The notes beneath the pieces were generated by a model. That model worked only from the letters and a program-made list of their open reading frames with translations, did not search any database and had not been told where the DNA came from. 62,000 bases of DNA from Chrysomallon squamiferum (Eukaryota > Mollusca > Gastropoda > Neomphalida > Peltospiridae): contig CM022674.1 in assembly GCA_012295275.1 (NCBI GenBank), positions 12,889,864 through 12,951,863 on the forward strand, written 5' to 3'. Within the stretch, counting starts at the first letter, position 1, and every line of letters begins with the position of its first letter. Below are positions 13,431 through 25,121 of this stretch, piece after piece. The position numbers and the translations under genes were made by a program.

Positions 13431-13821
13431 TATTATCGAACAAAAGCAATCTCCGTAGCCAAAACCACAACTACCATCAGTACTATAACATCTACTACTT
13501 CTACGATAACTGCCAATAGTACCTCTGCTGTTTCTTTTACCACTACTGCGGCTGCTACTACTGCTGCTACTACTACTACTTCGATTTCTACCACCATTAC
13601 TGTTATGATTATAACTGGCATCACTACTTCGTCTAGACATAATTATTTTATTTGCGGACAGATACACAAATATACACACTGGTGTTCACGTAGTTGTCAT
13701 TCGACGTTACGACAGACGTTGTGCTGAAGATGTTGTCGTTCTGTCAGAGGAGGCCATACTTGTCTGTATGTGTTTTGTATCATGAGACAGTGTGTCCTCC
13801 CTTGAGAGAGTCGACAAATCC

Positions 13822-14080
13822 TACAGAGACACTTGTTACACAGAGACACATGTTACATAGAAACACTGTTACATAGAGATACTTGTTACATAGAGACACA
13901 TGTTACATAGAGCCACTTGTTAGATAGTGACACTTGTTACAGATATATTTGTTACATAGAAACACTTGTTATAGGGAGACATTTGTTACATAGAGACACT
14001 TGTTACATAGAGACACTTGTTACATAGAGACTTGTTACACAGAGATATTTGTTACATAGAAACACTAGTTACATGGAGAA
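13822..14080. repeat. minisatellite with a 17-base unit
   Basis: About fifteen imperfect copies of a roughly 17-base unit of the type ACATAGAGACACTTGTT, with small indels between units. There is no spacer/repeat alternation, so it is not CRISPR-like. Confidence 0.8.
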
Positions 14081-14455
14081 AAGAGACATGATATACGGAA
14101 ATTACATTTCTTACATGAAAGCATGTACAAATTATTTGCTTCCTTTATTCTGAAGAAACTGATGTAAAACGCGGGTGAGTGGGTTCAATACTCAGTACCG
14201 AACTAAAAATGTCAGGCGACTTTTCTCAGGGCGTACAGTCTGTCTCCATGGTAACTAACACTCATGAGACAGTGTGTCCTCCCTCAGACTCTGTGTTGCC
14301 AATAGCAACAAACAAGAAGAACAACGGAGAACAAAAGTAAGAAAGAAAGAAAGAAAGAAGGAAAGAGAAAACAGCGGATTACAAGAATGGGACAGAGATT
14401 CGGAGAAGTGAAAGAAGAAAAGAAAGAAAGAAACGAGAATTATGTATACAGAGAG

Positions 14456-14458
<3 letters not shown>

Positions 14459-14529
<71 letters not shown>
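14459..14529. repeat. (GA)n microsatellite
   Basis: Pure AG run of about 70 bases just outside the left edge of the receptor array. Confidence 0.9.
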
Positions 14530-14535
<6 letters not shown>

Positions 14536-14739
14536 TAGCCAGAGAGATCGAAAGCTATCGTAAAAAGAGAATATATTTATCGTAAATGTATACTTTTCAA
14601 ATTTCTAAATAAACACATATTACAGTTTTCAAATAGCGCTAGATTCTGTACAGGAACGAACAGGCAACTGTTGCCATGACGACGGTGACGGAGCGGCCGC
14701 AGTAAGCAAACGAGAACCCTCTTTGAGTTTATTGTCACA

Positions 14740-15863
14740 GTGCCACAACGTCACAGTGTTTGACTTCAACTTCAGCGCACGCTCTCAGCGAAAACTTTAT
14801 GGCACTTTTCGGTAAACACAAAATCCTCGTGATCCAATAAAAATGTGAAATCATAATATTTGACAGAGATAAGACAGACAGAGTTCTTTAAAAGTGAAGT
14901 ATAATGTAGTGTCAGGTGTGTACGTATGTAAAAATTATACAAACATACATACATACATACATATATATATATATATACTCACACACATACACATTTACCG
15001 GATTCCTGGGGCATCAGGGATTCCGAATTTCTGGATTTTACGGTTTTTTGGTACCAAGGCATCTAAATATTTAAAAATTAGGCATGAACATTTTAAAAAT
15101 AAAATCATAAAGAAAACTGACGATACACAACTGTGGCGAATCGACACGTAAACAATGCGGCGAGTAAATGAACGCCACGCGGCTTGAAAGAGTAGTTCTG
15201 GTCTGGTGACGACAACTCCCGCCAACGCGAACTATGAAAAGAGCGTCGGGAAAGAAACTTACGCTTTTCTGCTCTTTCGGGATTTCAGGACGACGGATAA
15301 TTGGTCCAGTACCTGTATAGACATACACACGAACATATATGTATATAATTATATACATTCTCAAAGAAACAAAGAAAGAAACATTATTTAAGTACAAACA
15401 AGTACACATTAATACTGCCTCCTTCAAACATACGTCAACAAAGACTCACATGTTTATACACGTAAAATAGTAGACTTTAAAAATAATTACGATAGTAGTG
15501 GGTTGTTGTAGTTGTAGTAGTAATAATAATGTAGTAGCTGTGTCAGCAACAGTTGTTGTAGTAGTAGTAATAGAAGAAGCAATTGTAATAGTAGTAGTCG
15601 TAATAATAGCAGTAGTACTAGTGCTAGTAGTAATATCAGTAATGGTAGCAGCAGAATAGTAGCAGTAGTGATGGTAAGATCGACTATGAAGATGCTACAT
15701 ACATGCTTAGACGAAATGTTGTTATGTGAACCATGTTGGTTAGGATTTAAATTCAATACGGCTTCCAGAGTTATTTCCCCTCCGGTTTAAAACAGAAACA
15801 TTTCTTTTCTTTTCTTTTTGTTTATTTGACTAATATTTACTAATAGATAGATTGATTGATAGA

Positions 15864-15898
<35 letters not shown>

Positions 15899-16588
15899 AT
15901 CAAACTGATATAAAATAAAATAAATTAAATAAAAATTGGGTTAAAGTTACATACTGAATAAAATTCTAAATCCGAAAAATGTATCTGTCTGTCTTCATGT
16001 TCAGTTTGCGGATCAAATGAATGAATAAATGAATGAATAATTGAATGAATGAATGAATAAGGAAATAATTAAATAATAATAAGCAAGTAAATGTTCTAAT
16101 TAATAAAGATATGTAAAATTTAGTAAAAAAAAAAAAAATAATAATAGTAAATAATAAATAAATTAAAATAAAATGTTTTAAACGTTACTAAATATTTCTC
16201 CGGAAACTTCCGAAAACTAACGAATGTCTAGATTCTCTTAAATATTGGAAATTGAACGCCCATAGGTTTGTCATTTTAATTGAAATTACAGAAACTCGAA
16301 TGACTTGGGAAATCTATTTATTTCAGATTTACCTTTGTTTTATACACACAGGTAAAATAATTACTCTTTGCCTTTGATCTGCCATGGATATATTGAAACT
16401 AGATTAGAAACTGTTCTAATTATTTACTTTGTTAGTTTAGTTTGATGGAAGCTGAATTTCATTAACTCGGTTTAAATTTGAAGAAGAAAGTAAATTAGAA
16501 ATAATGTGAATGAATGAATAAATGAATGAATGAATGAATGGATATAAAGAGGCGTACAGAAATAATGCTACAGCTACTGCTACTACTA

Positions 16589-16627
<39 letters not shown>

Positions 16628-17700
16628 TTACTAATTCTACTGCTATTATTAGTCACGCTACAATTATTATATCTACTACAACTTTTACTACTTTGACGAC
16701 AACAGCAAATATATTGTGCTGTTGTTACTTCTAACACTGTTGCTGTTAGTATTCTTAATATTACTACAACTGCTACTGTTACTACTACTGCTACTGCTAC
16801 TACTACTACTATTACTACTACTACTACTACTATTACTATTACTACAACCACTACTACTACTATTACTATTACTAATACTAATACTAATACTGCAACTACT
16901 ACTACTACTGTTGTAGTAGAAGTAGTAGTAATAACAATAATAGTAATAAATATAAAAACAACAATAATCATAATAATAATAATGATGATAATAATCGTAA
17001 TTATAATTCTTTCATTAAAATCAACCAGTAATACGTGGCTGTAGTAAAATATTATGAGCAATGACAATATGTTTGTGGAAACGAAACTCAATCATGCAAA
17101 AATTACATTATTGTCTTCATCTGTTTGTTATGAACAGAACAAACGGAACTGAATTATTAATGACAAATAGTTAATTCATACGGGAAGATAAATATAGCGT
17201 AATAAAAATGATTATGGCATGATTTATTCATGGTTACCAGAAGGAAGAAAAATCAATTAAAAGGACGAAAGTATGTTAAAATGTAATTCTTGTGAGTTTG
17301 CAAGTAACAATAGCTGATATTCCGTACAAAATCAATTTAGTTATTCTTTTCTGTGTTTTTTTTCTTTTTTCTTTTTGTTTAAAAATATACCTTATTATTA
17401 TTATTATTATTATTATTTTATTCGGATTATATTTATTTATTTATTTATTTATTTATTATTGTTTGTTTGTTTGTTGTTGTTTTTTTGTTTGATTATTTGT
17501 TGTTCTTTGTTATTATTAGTTGTTGTTTTTTGTTTTGTTTTTATCTCTTAAAAATGTTATTTGAATATATCTGTATTATCACTGTCAACATTATCTTTAT
17601 GGACACGCTCTATATCAAACTGACACAAAAACATGAAGTCTCTGTGTCTTTTTCTCTTTCTCTAAATAAAAAGTAGGAATTGTTCTAAAATCATGCAGGA
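14740..17700 (+). repeat. receptor-array long spacer (upstream part), unit 1
   Basis: From about 14740 (text with GTGTTTGACTTC and TTTTCGGTAAACACA) this DNA matches the spacers before copies 2, 3 and 6. It includes shared GTA tracts (15495-15680), a shared AT-rich middle (15840-16330) and CTA/ATT trinucleotide tracts (16560-17000). It marks the left edge of the array. About 320 bases at 14994-15315 are absent from the other units. Confidence 0.8.
14994..15315. mobile_element. unit-1-specific G+C-richer insertion, possible transposon remnant
   Basis: Compared with the units before copies 2 and 3, this block interrupts the CA/TA-rich part of the spacer. It is more G+C- and CpG-rich than the spacer around it. 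I could not find clear terminal inverted repeats or a target-site duplication, so calling it a transposon is inference; retained ancestral DNA lost from the other copies is the alternative. Confidence 0.3.
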
Positions 17701-17708
17701 AAATGAAG

Positions 17709-17818
17709 TATAAAAATCGATAACCAAAACAAACACTATTACAAGAACACACGTACAAATGTCAGTTAGCTCGCGAGCGCCGACTAAACAGGCAGAAAGG
17801 TTTTCGACGAAAAAATGA
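17709..17818 (+). promoter_or_regulatory. copy 1 leader: TATA box and 19-codon uORF overlapping the start
   Basis: TATAAAAA lies at 17709-17716. An upstream ATG at 17759 opens 19 codons and stops at TGA 17816-17818, overlapping the receptor ATG (17815) as ATGA. In the other six copies a TAA ends the uORF two codons earlier; here a T-to-A change (GACGTAAAA to GACGAAAAA) removed it. The uATG has C at -3 (weak context) and the main ATG has A at -3, so leaky scanning is plausible. Confidence 0.55.
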
Positions 17819-18975
17819 AGAATCTCGTAATACTGTGGATTCTGTTTGTAACTTCTCAAGGACTCGACAAAAACAGAACGTTACAATTACGTCACATGCT
17901 GCTGGATAACTATTCACGTGCCGTGCAGCCGACTTCCGGTAGTCAAAAACTTCTTTTGAAATTGCAACTAATTCCACTTTCTATTGTAGAACTTGATCAA
18001 ACGAAGCAGACGTTCACTGTTCTTGCACACGTGTTTGTCACGTGGTTAGATCGAGAACTGGCGTGGAACGGAAGTGAATTCTCCGATGTGAAAACTTTAT
18101 CTGTGCAACTGGATGACGTTTGGTGGCCGAAGTATCAAATTACTAATTCGGTTGACCGTGTTACTGGGCAGACTCTGTATTCGTCTATCCTGCTAATCAA
18201 GAACGGACAGGTAATCCACGGATCAACTGACGTGTTCAAAACTATTTGTACAGTTGACCTTACAAGGTATCCTTTCGACACGCAAGACTGTGCAATTATA
18301 TTTTCGTCGTCGTCGTTGGACTACGATTACAGCGATCTCAATTCCAGTCTGCTAGACACTCGTCACGATTACTTCACGGAAACTAACGAATGGCTTTTGA
18401 TCGATTTTTATTCCTTCACGAAAACTGCCGATTTCAGCGGGATCCCTATGGTTGAGTTTCATTTCAAACTTCGGCGACATTCGGTTTACTACGTACTCAC
18501 GATCATACTGCCTGTAAGTCTTCTGTCAATTCTTGATGCTTTTGTGTTTCTGCTTCCTGTCGAGTCAGGAGAGAAGATGTCTTTTCTCATCTCCATAATG
18601 CTGTCCTTCGCCGTCTATCTCAACTTCATTAATGACGTCATGCCCAAGTCGAAACAGGTTTCCAAACTGGCTGCTTACCTCGTTCTCGCACTCGCTCAAA
18701 CCACCATTTCCATCATTATAACTATATGCACGTTAGATGTCTATCACCGTGGCAACCGTAGTAGCCTCACCGACAAGAATAAAATAATTGGAACGCGTTC
18801 GTTTGCTGATGACGACACAAAAGAAGAGAAGACAACTGCGGAATTTTGTGGAAAACACTTCGTGAAAACGACTCAAAATGTCGCTCGTGCTCCATCAGCG
18901 CGCAAACTGAATTTGATTCTGTTTTCTGTGTTTCTGATGTCTGCTTTGTTAAGCCCTTTTCTATTTTTAGTATGA
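17815..18975 (+). CDS. chemotactile-type Cys-loop receptor, copy 1 (intact)
   Basis: Intronless 386-residue pentameric ligand-gated channel subunit of the nicotinic superfamily, most like the cephalopod chemotactile receptors that sense surface chemicals in sucker epithelium (family role is established knowledge; function here is inferred). Visible: signal peptide 1-16; extracellular domain about 17-222 with WWPK at 103-106; a Cys-loop, C145 to C159, with exactly 13 residues between; M1 about 225-248; M2 252-277 starting GEK, with Glu253 at -1' (cation type) and Leu263 at 9'; M3 284-309; a short intracellular loop 311-363; M4 364-386. N-glycosylation sequons are at N20, N85 and N176. The loop C vicinal cysteines and the loop B Trp (Ser166 here) are missing, so it is not an ordinary ACh-binding alpha subunit. 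Private residues include Gln51, Thr296-Thr297, Gly326 and Phe382. Confidence 0.85.
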   Translation: MKNLVILWILFVTSQGLDKNRTLQLRHMLLDNYSRAVQPTSGSQKLLLKLQLIPLSIVELDQTKQTFTVLAHVFVTWLDRELAWNGSEFSDVKTLSVQLDDVWWPKYQITNSVDRVTGQTLYSSILLIKNGQVIHGSTDVFKTICTVDLTRYPFDTQDCAIIFSSSSLDYDYSDLNSSLLDTRHDYFTETNEWLLIDFYSFTKTADFSGIPMVEFHFKLRRHSVYYVLTIILPVSLLSILDAFVFLLPVESGEKMSFLISIMLSFAVYLNFINDVMPKSKQVSKLAAYLVLALAQTTISIIITICTLDVYHRGNRSSLTDKNKIIGTRSFADDDTKEEKTTAEFCGKHFVKTTQNVARAPSARKLNLILFSVFLMSALLSPFLFLV

Positions 18976-20830
18976 AAAACACAATTCAAGACCGATAACT
19001 CTCGACAGGTAATCTAAGTTACTTTCGCATTTGGAGCTCGCAAATGTAACACTTGATTTGTTTGGGTTTTTTTTTTTTTTTTTTAGATATACAAAATACA
19101 CTCGAACGACAATAATCGAGCAGAATATGTTTATTAATGTTTTTAACTATAAACAAAACTCTTCAAGAGCTTTCATTTTCCAAAATGTTTGTGAATAACA
19201 ATGCTTGGAGCGGTTTTGAGGGAGTTCACTGTCTGAGTACAGTGTTTTTTTATACGAAGAATCATTATTCAAACCCTGTCTCTGGAGATTACGTTCAAAG
19301 TTAGCACGATCTACAGTCAGGTCGTACGACTTTGTTCCGGATCCCAAGAGCTAAGAAGGGCCCCACAGCAATCATGCATTAACTGAATGTGTGTGCTACT
19401 TTATGTTATTTCTGATCATGGAAATAAATAATGTATGAGTTTACATGTAACTTTTCTGTCGGCTATAGAAATGTATTCACTAGTGTATTGATAGTATTTT
19501 ATAGCAGATCGATTTCTGAGCAAATAATCAAATTATTATTATTATTATTAGTTGTAGTAGTATTATTAGTAGTAGTTGTAGTAGTAGTAGTAGTAGTAGT
19601 AGTTGTTGTTGTAGTAGTAGTAGTAGTAGAAGCAGTAGTAGTAGTAGTAGTTGTACTGGTATTAGTATTACATTTATCGGAAGGACATCATGACGTAGTG
19701 GAAAAATCCTAAGGACAATGACGTCACATGCGATCTTCCAGAGTAACCATCGTTCACACAGTTTTATTTGGTAAGTTATCTTTCAATTTCAATTTTCTTG
19801 TCTCTTTTGGGTTTTGTCACACAGCCTTTTAAATTTAAATGAAACGACAGAAAAAGTTCTTAAATACTTATTATCAACAGATGCCTAATGCACAGGTTTC
19901 GTGTTCATTTCTTTGAAGACAGAGCACTGACTGAGATTTCCTTTTTTCTTCAGAAGAAAATGGTTGAAATAAGAAAAAATCTCAAACATTATCTTCGATT
20001 CTTAAAAAATCAAATAAAATTCAGTTGGTGGTTCATACAAACGATATCATTAATATATTACATTAGCGAGTACGTTAAAATAATTTGCTTCTTCATTTTC
20101 CTCGATTTCATTTTTATAGTTTCCTATTATTATTATTATTATTATTATTATTAGAAAATATATATTCACGAACGATGGGGCCAAAACCTAATATTTATTG
20201 CGAACAAGTTGTCAGCAGACGAGATGATGATACTACAACTACTGCCAGTACTGAAGAAATTTTGGTATCCTTGTGGTAGATAGATTTAAAAAAATCAAAT
20301 AACTGTGTTGATTAAAAACAATTTCAAGAGATAAAACGACAAAACAATCAGATAACACTGTTTATTTGGAAATTCTGAAAAAACTTCAGTTGATATAAAA
20401 TGTCAGTTTCTGTGATTTCATTGCTACTGGGGATGAAACAGATCAAAAATCAAACCTGAAACTGTGGCCAACGTCTGTGTCGATGTAAGCCTGCAACCGT
20501 CGTCTAGGAAAGCGTGTGACAACCGTAACATAATACAATAATTTCAAAGCTTTCGCCTGAAATGTACGTCAGTGATTGTTACAACGAACATTTCAGCCCA
20601 GGCTGGGGGACGAGAACCCTGCTTTGAACCAGCCCGTCTGAAAAAGAAAAAAAAAGAAATATATATTAAAATAATTGTACTGTGTGTGTGTGTGTGTGTG
20701 TCTGTGTGTGTTTGTGTCTGTGTCTGGATGGATGGATGGATGGATGGATGGATGGATGGATGGATGGATGGATGGATGGAAGGATGGAAGGATGGATGGA
20801 TGGATGGAAGGATGGATGGATGGATGACTG
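18976..20830 (+). repeat. long-type downstream spacer after copy 1
   Basis: Begins with the 3' UTR (AATAAA at 19423-19428 is the first good poly-A signal, about 450 bases past the stop). It then has ATT/GTA tracts (19540-19665), an 88-codon frame at 19888 also kept behind copy 2, and a TG tract, and ends in a (GGAT)n array at 20724-20826. The same order recurs behind copies 2 and 5. Confidence 0.75.
20724..20826. repeat. (GGAT)n minisatellite of the long spacer
   Basis: About 100 bases of GGAT units with GGAA variants. The same tract, at different lengths, occurs at about 26699-26737, 28465-28481 and 40540-40570 and is a handy boundary marker between units. Confidence 0.9.
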
Positions 20831-21125
20831 CAACGTTACAGTGTTTGACTTCTACTTCAGCGAAAACGTTATGTCACTTTTCGGTAAACACAAAAATCGT
20901 TGTGATCCAATGAAAATGTGAAATTATAATATTTGACAGAGATAAAACAGACAGAGTTCTTTAAAAGTGAAATATAACGTATAACGTGTGTAGGTATATA
21001 AAAATATATATACATAGATACATACATCCATAAATACAAACATATGTAGATATGTATGTACATATGTATATATACATACTGACACACATGCATATATAGA
21101 TATACACATACACACGCACACATAT

Positions 21126-21157
<32 letters not shown>

Positions 21158-22467
21158 TATACAGATATACACACAAACATATATGTATATAATTATATAC
21201 ATCCTCAAAGAAAGAAAGAAACATTATTTATATACAAACAAGTACACATGAATACTGCCCCCTTCAAAAATACGTTAACAAAGACTCATAAGCTTAAACA
21301 TGTAAAATAGTAGACTTTCATAATAATTACGATTGTAGTAGTTTGTTGTAGTTGTAGTAATAATAATAATAATGTAGTAGCTTTGTCAGCAACAGTTGTT
21401 GTAGTAGTAGTAATAGAAGTAATTGTAATAATAGTAGTAGTCGTAATAATAGCAGTAGTACTTCTAGTAGTAGTATCAGTAATGGTAGCAGTAGTAGTAA
21501 TAGAATTAAGCATTAGTAATGATAATGTTTTAATAGTTTAAACGGTTAATTTTATGAACAAGGAAATATCGACTATGAAGATGCTAAATACATGCTAAGA
21601 CGAAATGTTGTTATGTAAAACATGCTGGATTAGGATTTAACTTCATTACGGCTTCCAGAGTTATTTCCCTTCCGTTTTAAAACCGAACTTTTTTTCTTCT
21701 ATTCTTTTATTTCATTTGACTAATATTTTAGTTTATTTGACTGATATTTACTAATAGACAAATAGATAGGTAGATAGATAAATAAATAAATAAAATTTAT
21801 ATAAAACAAAATAAAATAAAATAAATTAAAAATTGGGTTAAAGTTACATACTGAATAAAATTCTAAATCTGAAAGATGTATCTGTCTGTCTGCGGATCAA
21901 ATGAATAAATGAATGAATGAATGAAAATATGAATAAGGACATAAATAATTAAATATATAATAAGGAAGTAAATGTTCTAATTAATAAACATATGTAAATT
22001 AGTACAAAAAAAAAAAAATAATAATAATAGTAAATAATAAATAAATTAATATAAAATGTTTTAAACGTTACTAAATATTTTCCCGAAAACTTCCGAGAAC
22101 TAACGAATACCTAGATTCTCTTAAATATTGGAAAACGAATGCCCACTGGTTTTTGTCACTTTAATTGAAATTACAGAAACTCGAATGACTTGGGAAATCT
22201 ATTTATTTCAGATTTACCTTTGTTTTATAGACACAGGTAAATTAATTAGTCTTTGCCTTTGATCTGCCATGGATATATTGAAACTAGATTAGAAACTGTT
22301 CTAATTATTTACTTTGTTAGTTTAGTTCGATGGAAGCTGAATTTCATTAACCCAGTTTAAATTTGAAGAAGAATATAAATTAGAAATAAAATGAATGAAT
22401 GAATGAATGAATAAAAATAGGCGTACAGAAATAATGCTACAAGTACTGCTACTACTACTACTACTCT

Positions 22468-22544
<77 letters not shown>

Positions 22545-23850
22545 TCACTACCACTGCTGCTACTACTAATTGTACTGCTCTTATTAGTCATACTGCAATT
22601 ATAATTACTACTACTACTTTTACTACTATTACGACAACAGCAACTATAACTGTGCTGCTGTTACTTGTACACCTTTGCTGTTAGTATCCTTAATATTACT
22701 AAATTACTACTACTACTGTTACACCTACTGCTGCTACTACTACTATTAGTACTACTGCTACTACTGTTACAACTACTACTACTACTATTACTACTACTGC
22801 TGCTACTACTACTATTACTACTACTACTGCTACTACTAATACTGCAACTACTACTACTGTTGCTTCTGCTGCTGATGATGATGTTTTTTGTACTACGACT
22901 CCAACTACTATTATTACATTGCTACTTCTACTACTACTACTATTACTAATACTACTATTGTACTAGTAGCAGTAGTAATAACAATAATAGTAATAAATAT
23001 AACAACAGCAACAATAATAATAATAATCGTATTTATAATTCTTTCATTAAAATCAACCAGTAATACCTGGCTGTAGTAAAATATTATGAGCAATGACAAT
23101 ATGTTTGTGGAAACGAAGCTCAATCCTGCGAAAATTACATTATTGTCTTCATCTGTTTGTTATACCTGAAAAACAATAAATGAACAGAACAAACGGAATT
23201 GATTTATTAATAACAAATATTTAATTCGTAACGGGAAGATAAATACAGTGTAATAAAAATGATTATGGTATGTCTTATTCACACATGTGTTTTGTGGTTA
23301 CCAAAAGCAAGAAAAACCAATTAAAATGGACGGAAGTATGTTAAAATGTAATTCTGGTGAGTTTGCAAGTTACAATAGCTGATATTCAGTACAAAATCAA
23401 TTTAATTATTCTTTTCTGTATTTTTTTTTATTATTTTTTTTTTTTTCATTTTTTAATTCGAATTATTTTTATTTATTTATTTATTGTTTTGTTATTGTTT
23501 ATTTGTTTATTTGTTTGTTTATTTCTAGTTGTTATTTCTTTGTTATTACTCGTTGTTTTGTTTTTGTTATGTGTTAAAAAAGTTATTTGAATATATACAT
23601 TATCTTTATCGATACGTACCATATCAAACTAACATTGAAACATGAAATCTCTGTCTTTTTCTCTTTCTCTAAATAATACAAAATAATGAAATAAAATAAA
23701 ATAAAATAATATAAAATAAAATAAACACATAAATAACATGTAGAAGGATAGGAAAAAAAAATATTTTTCATTAATTTAACAATCAGGTATCGCATTTGTT
23801 TACACATGTAATTGAAGAAGTAGGAATTGTTCTAAAATCATGCAGGACAA
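20831..23850 (+). repeat. long-type upstream spacer before copy 2
   Basis: Matches unit 1's upstream spacer but lacks its 320-base insertion. Contains CA/TA repeats (20990-21200), GTA tracts (21320-21500), an AT-rich middle and long CTA/ATT trinucleotide tracts (22440-22960) followed by GTA/AAT tracts. Confidence 0.75.
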
Positions 23851-23855
23851 CGGAG

Positions 23856-23960
23856 TATAAAAATCAATAACAAAACAAACACTATTACAAGAACACACGT
23901 ACAAATGTCAGTTAGCTCGCCAGCGCCGACTAAACAGGCAGAAAGTTTTTCGACGTAAAA
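23856..23960 (+). promoter_or_regulatory. copy 2 leader: TATA box and 17-codon uORF
   Basis: TATAAAAA at 23856-23863. The uORF runs 23905-23958 and stops two bases before the receptor ATG. Compared with other copies, one codon is CCA instead of CGA (TCGCCAGCG for TCGCGAGCG), so the peptide differs by a single Arg-to-Pro change while the frame is kept. Confidence 0.55.
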
Positions 23961-25121
23961 ATGAAGAATCTCGTAATACTGTGGATTCTGTTTGTAACTT
24001 CTCAAGGACTCGACAAAAACAGAACGTTACAATTACGTCACATGCTGCTGGATAAATATTCACGTGCCGTGCAGCCGACTTCCGGTAGTCAAAAACTTAT
24101 TTTGAAATTGCGACTAATTCCACTTTCTGTTGTAGAACTTGATCAAACGAAGCAGACGTTCACTGTTCTCGCACACGTGATTGTCACGTGGTTAGATCGA
24201 GAACTGGCATGGAACGGAAGTGAATTCTCCGATGTGAATACTTTATCTGTGCAACTGGATGACGTTTGGTGGCCGAAGTATCAAATTACTAATTTGGTGG
24301 ACCGAGTTACTGGGCAGTCTCTGTATACGTCTATCCTGCTAATCAAGAACGGACAGGTAATATACAGATCAAATGAATTGTTCAAAACTATTTGTACAGT
24401 TGACCTTACAAGGTATCCTTTCGACACGCAAGATTGTGCAATTATATTTTCGTCATCGTCGTTGGACTACGATTACAGCGATCTCAATTCCAGTCTGCTA
24501 GACACTCGTCACGATTACTTTACGGAAACTAACGAATGGCTTTTGATAGATTTTTATTCCTTCACGAAAACTGCCGATATAAGCGGGATGTCTATGGTTG
24601 AGTTTCATTTCAAACTTCGGCGACATTCGGTTTACTACGTACTCACGATCATACTGCCTGTAAGTCTTCTGTCAATTCTTGATTCTTTTGTGTTTCTGCT
24701 TCCTGTCGAGTCAGGAGAGAAGATGTCTTTCCTCATCTCGATAATGCTGTCCTTCGCCGTCTATCTCAACTTCATTAATGACGTCATGCCCAAGTCGAAA
24801 CTGGTTTCCAAACTGGCTGCTTACCTCGTTCTCGCACTCGCTCAAAGCGCCATTTCCATCATTATAACTATATGCACGTTAGATGTCTATCACCGTGGCA
24901 ACCGTACTAGCTTCACCGACAAGAATAAAATAATTCCAACTCGTTCGTCTGCTGATGACAACTCAAAAGAAGAGAAGACAACTGCGGAATTTTGTGGAAA
25001 ACACTTCGTGAAAACGACTCAAAATGTCGCTCGTGCTCCATCAGCGCTCAAACTGAATTTGATTCTGTTTTCTGTGTTTCTGATGTCTGCTTTGTTGAGC
25101 CCTTTGCTATTTTTAGTATGA
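23961..25121 (+). CDS. chemotactile-type Cys-loop receptor, copy 2 (intact)
   Basis: Full-length 386-residue single-exon copy with the same signal peptide, Cys-loop, GEK-M2 and M4 as copy 1. It carries a distinctive extracellular haplotype shared with copy 7: Leu112, Ser120, Thr123, YRSNEL at 135-140 and the loop C stretch DISGMSM (206-212). Private changes: Lys32, Val57, Ser242 in M1 (Ala elsewhere), Leu281 in the M2-M3 loop, Thr316 and Leu363. Position 74 is Ile, as in copy 3. Its flanks are long-type on both sides. Confidence 0.85.
   Translation: MKNLVILWILFVTSQGLDKNRTLQLRHMLLDKYSRAVQPTSGSQKLILKLRLIPLSVVELDQTKQTFTVLAHVIVTWLDRELAWNGSEFSDVNTLSVQLDDVWWPKYQITNLVDRVTGQSLYTSILLIKNGQVIYRSNELFKTICTVDLTRYPFDTQDCAIIFSSSSLDYDYSDLNSSLLDTRHDYFTETNEWLLIDFYSFTKTADISGMSMVEFHFKLRRHSVYYVLTIILPVSLLSILDSFVFLLPVESGEKMSFLISIMLSFAVYLNFINDVMPKSKLVSKLAAYLVLALAQSAISIIITICTLDVYHRGNRTSFTDKNKIIPTRSSADDNSKEEKTTAEFCGKHFVKTTQNVARAPSALKLNLILFSVFLMSALLSPLLFLV

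Noticed and set aside
13822-14080. CRISPR-like direct repeats
   Set aside because: Units abut each other with no unique spacers, and the DNA is eukaryotic.
18767-18982. 71-codon antisense frame present under most receptor copies
   Set aside because: A shadow of the conserved coding sequence; it recurs only because the genes are duplicated.
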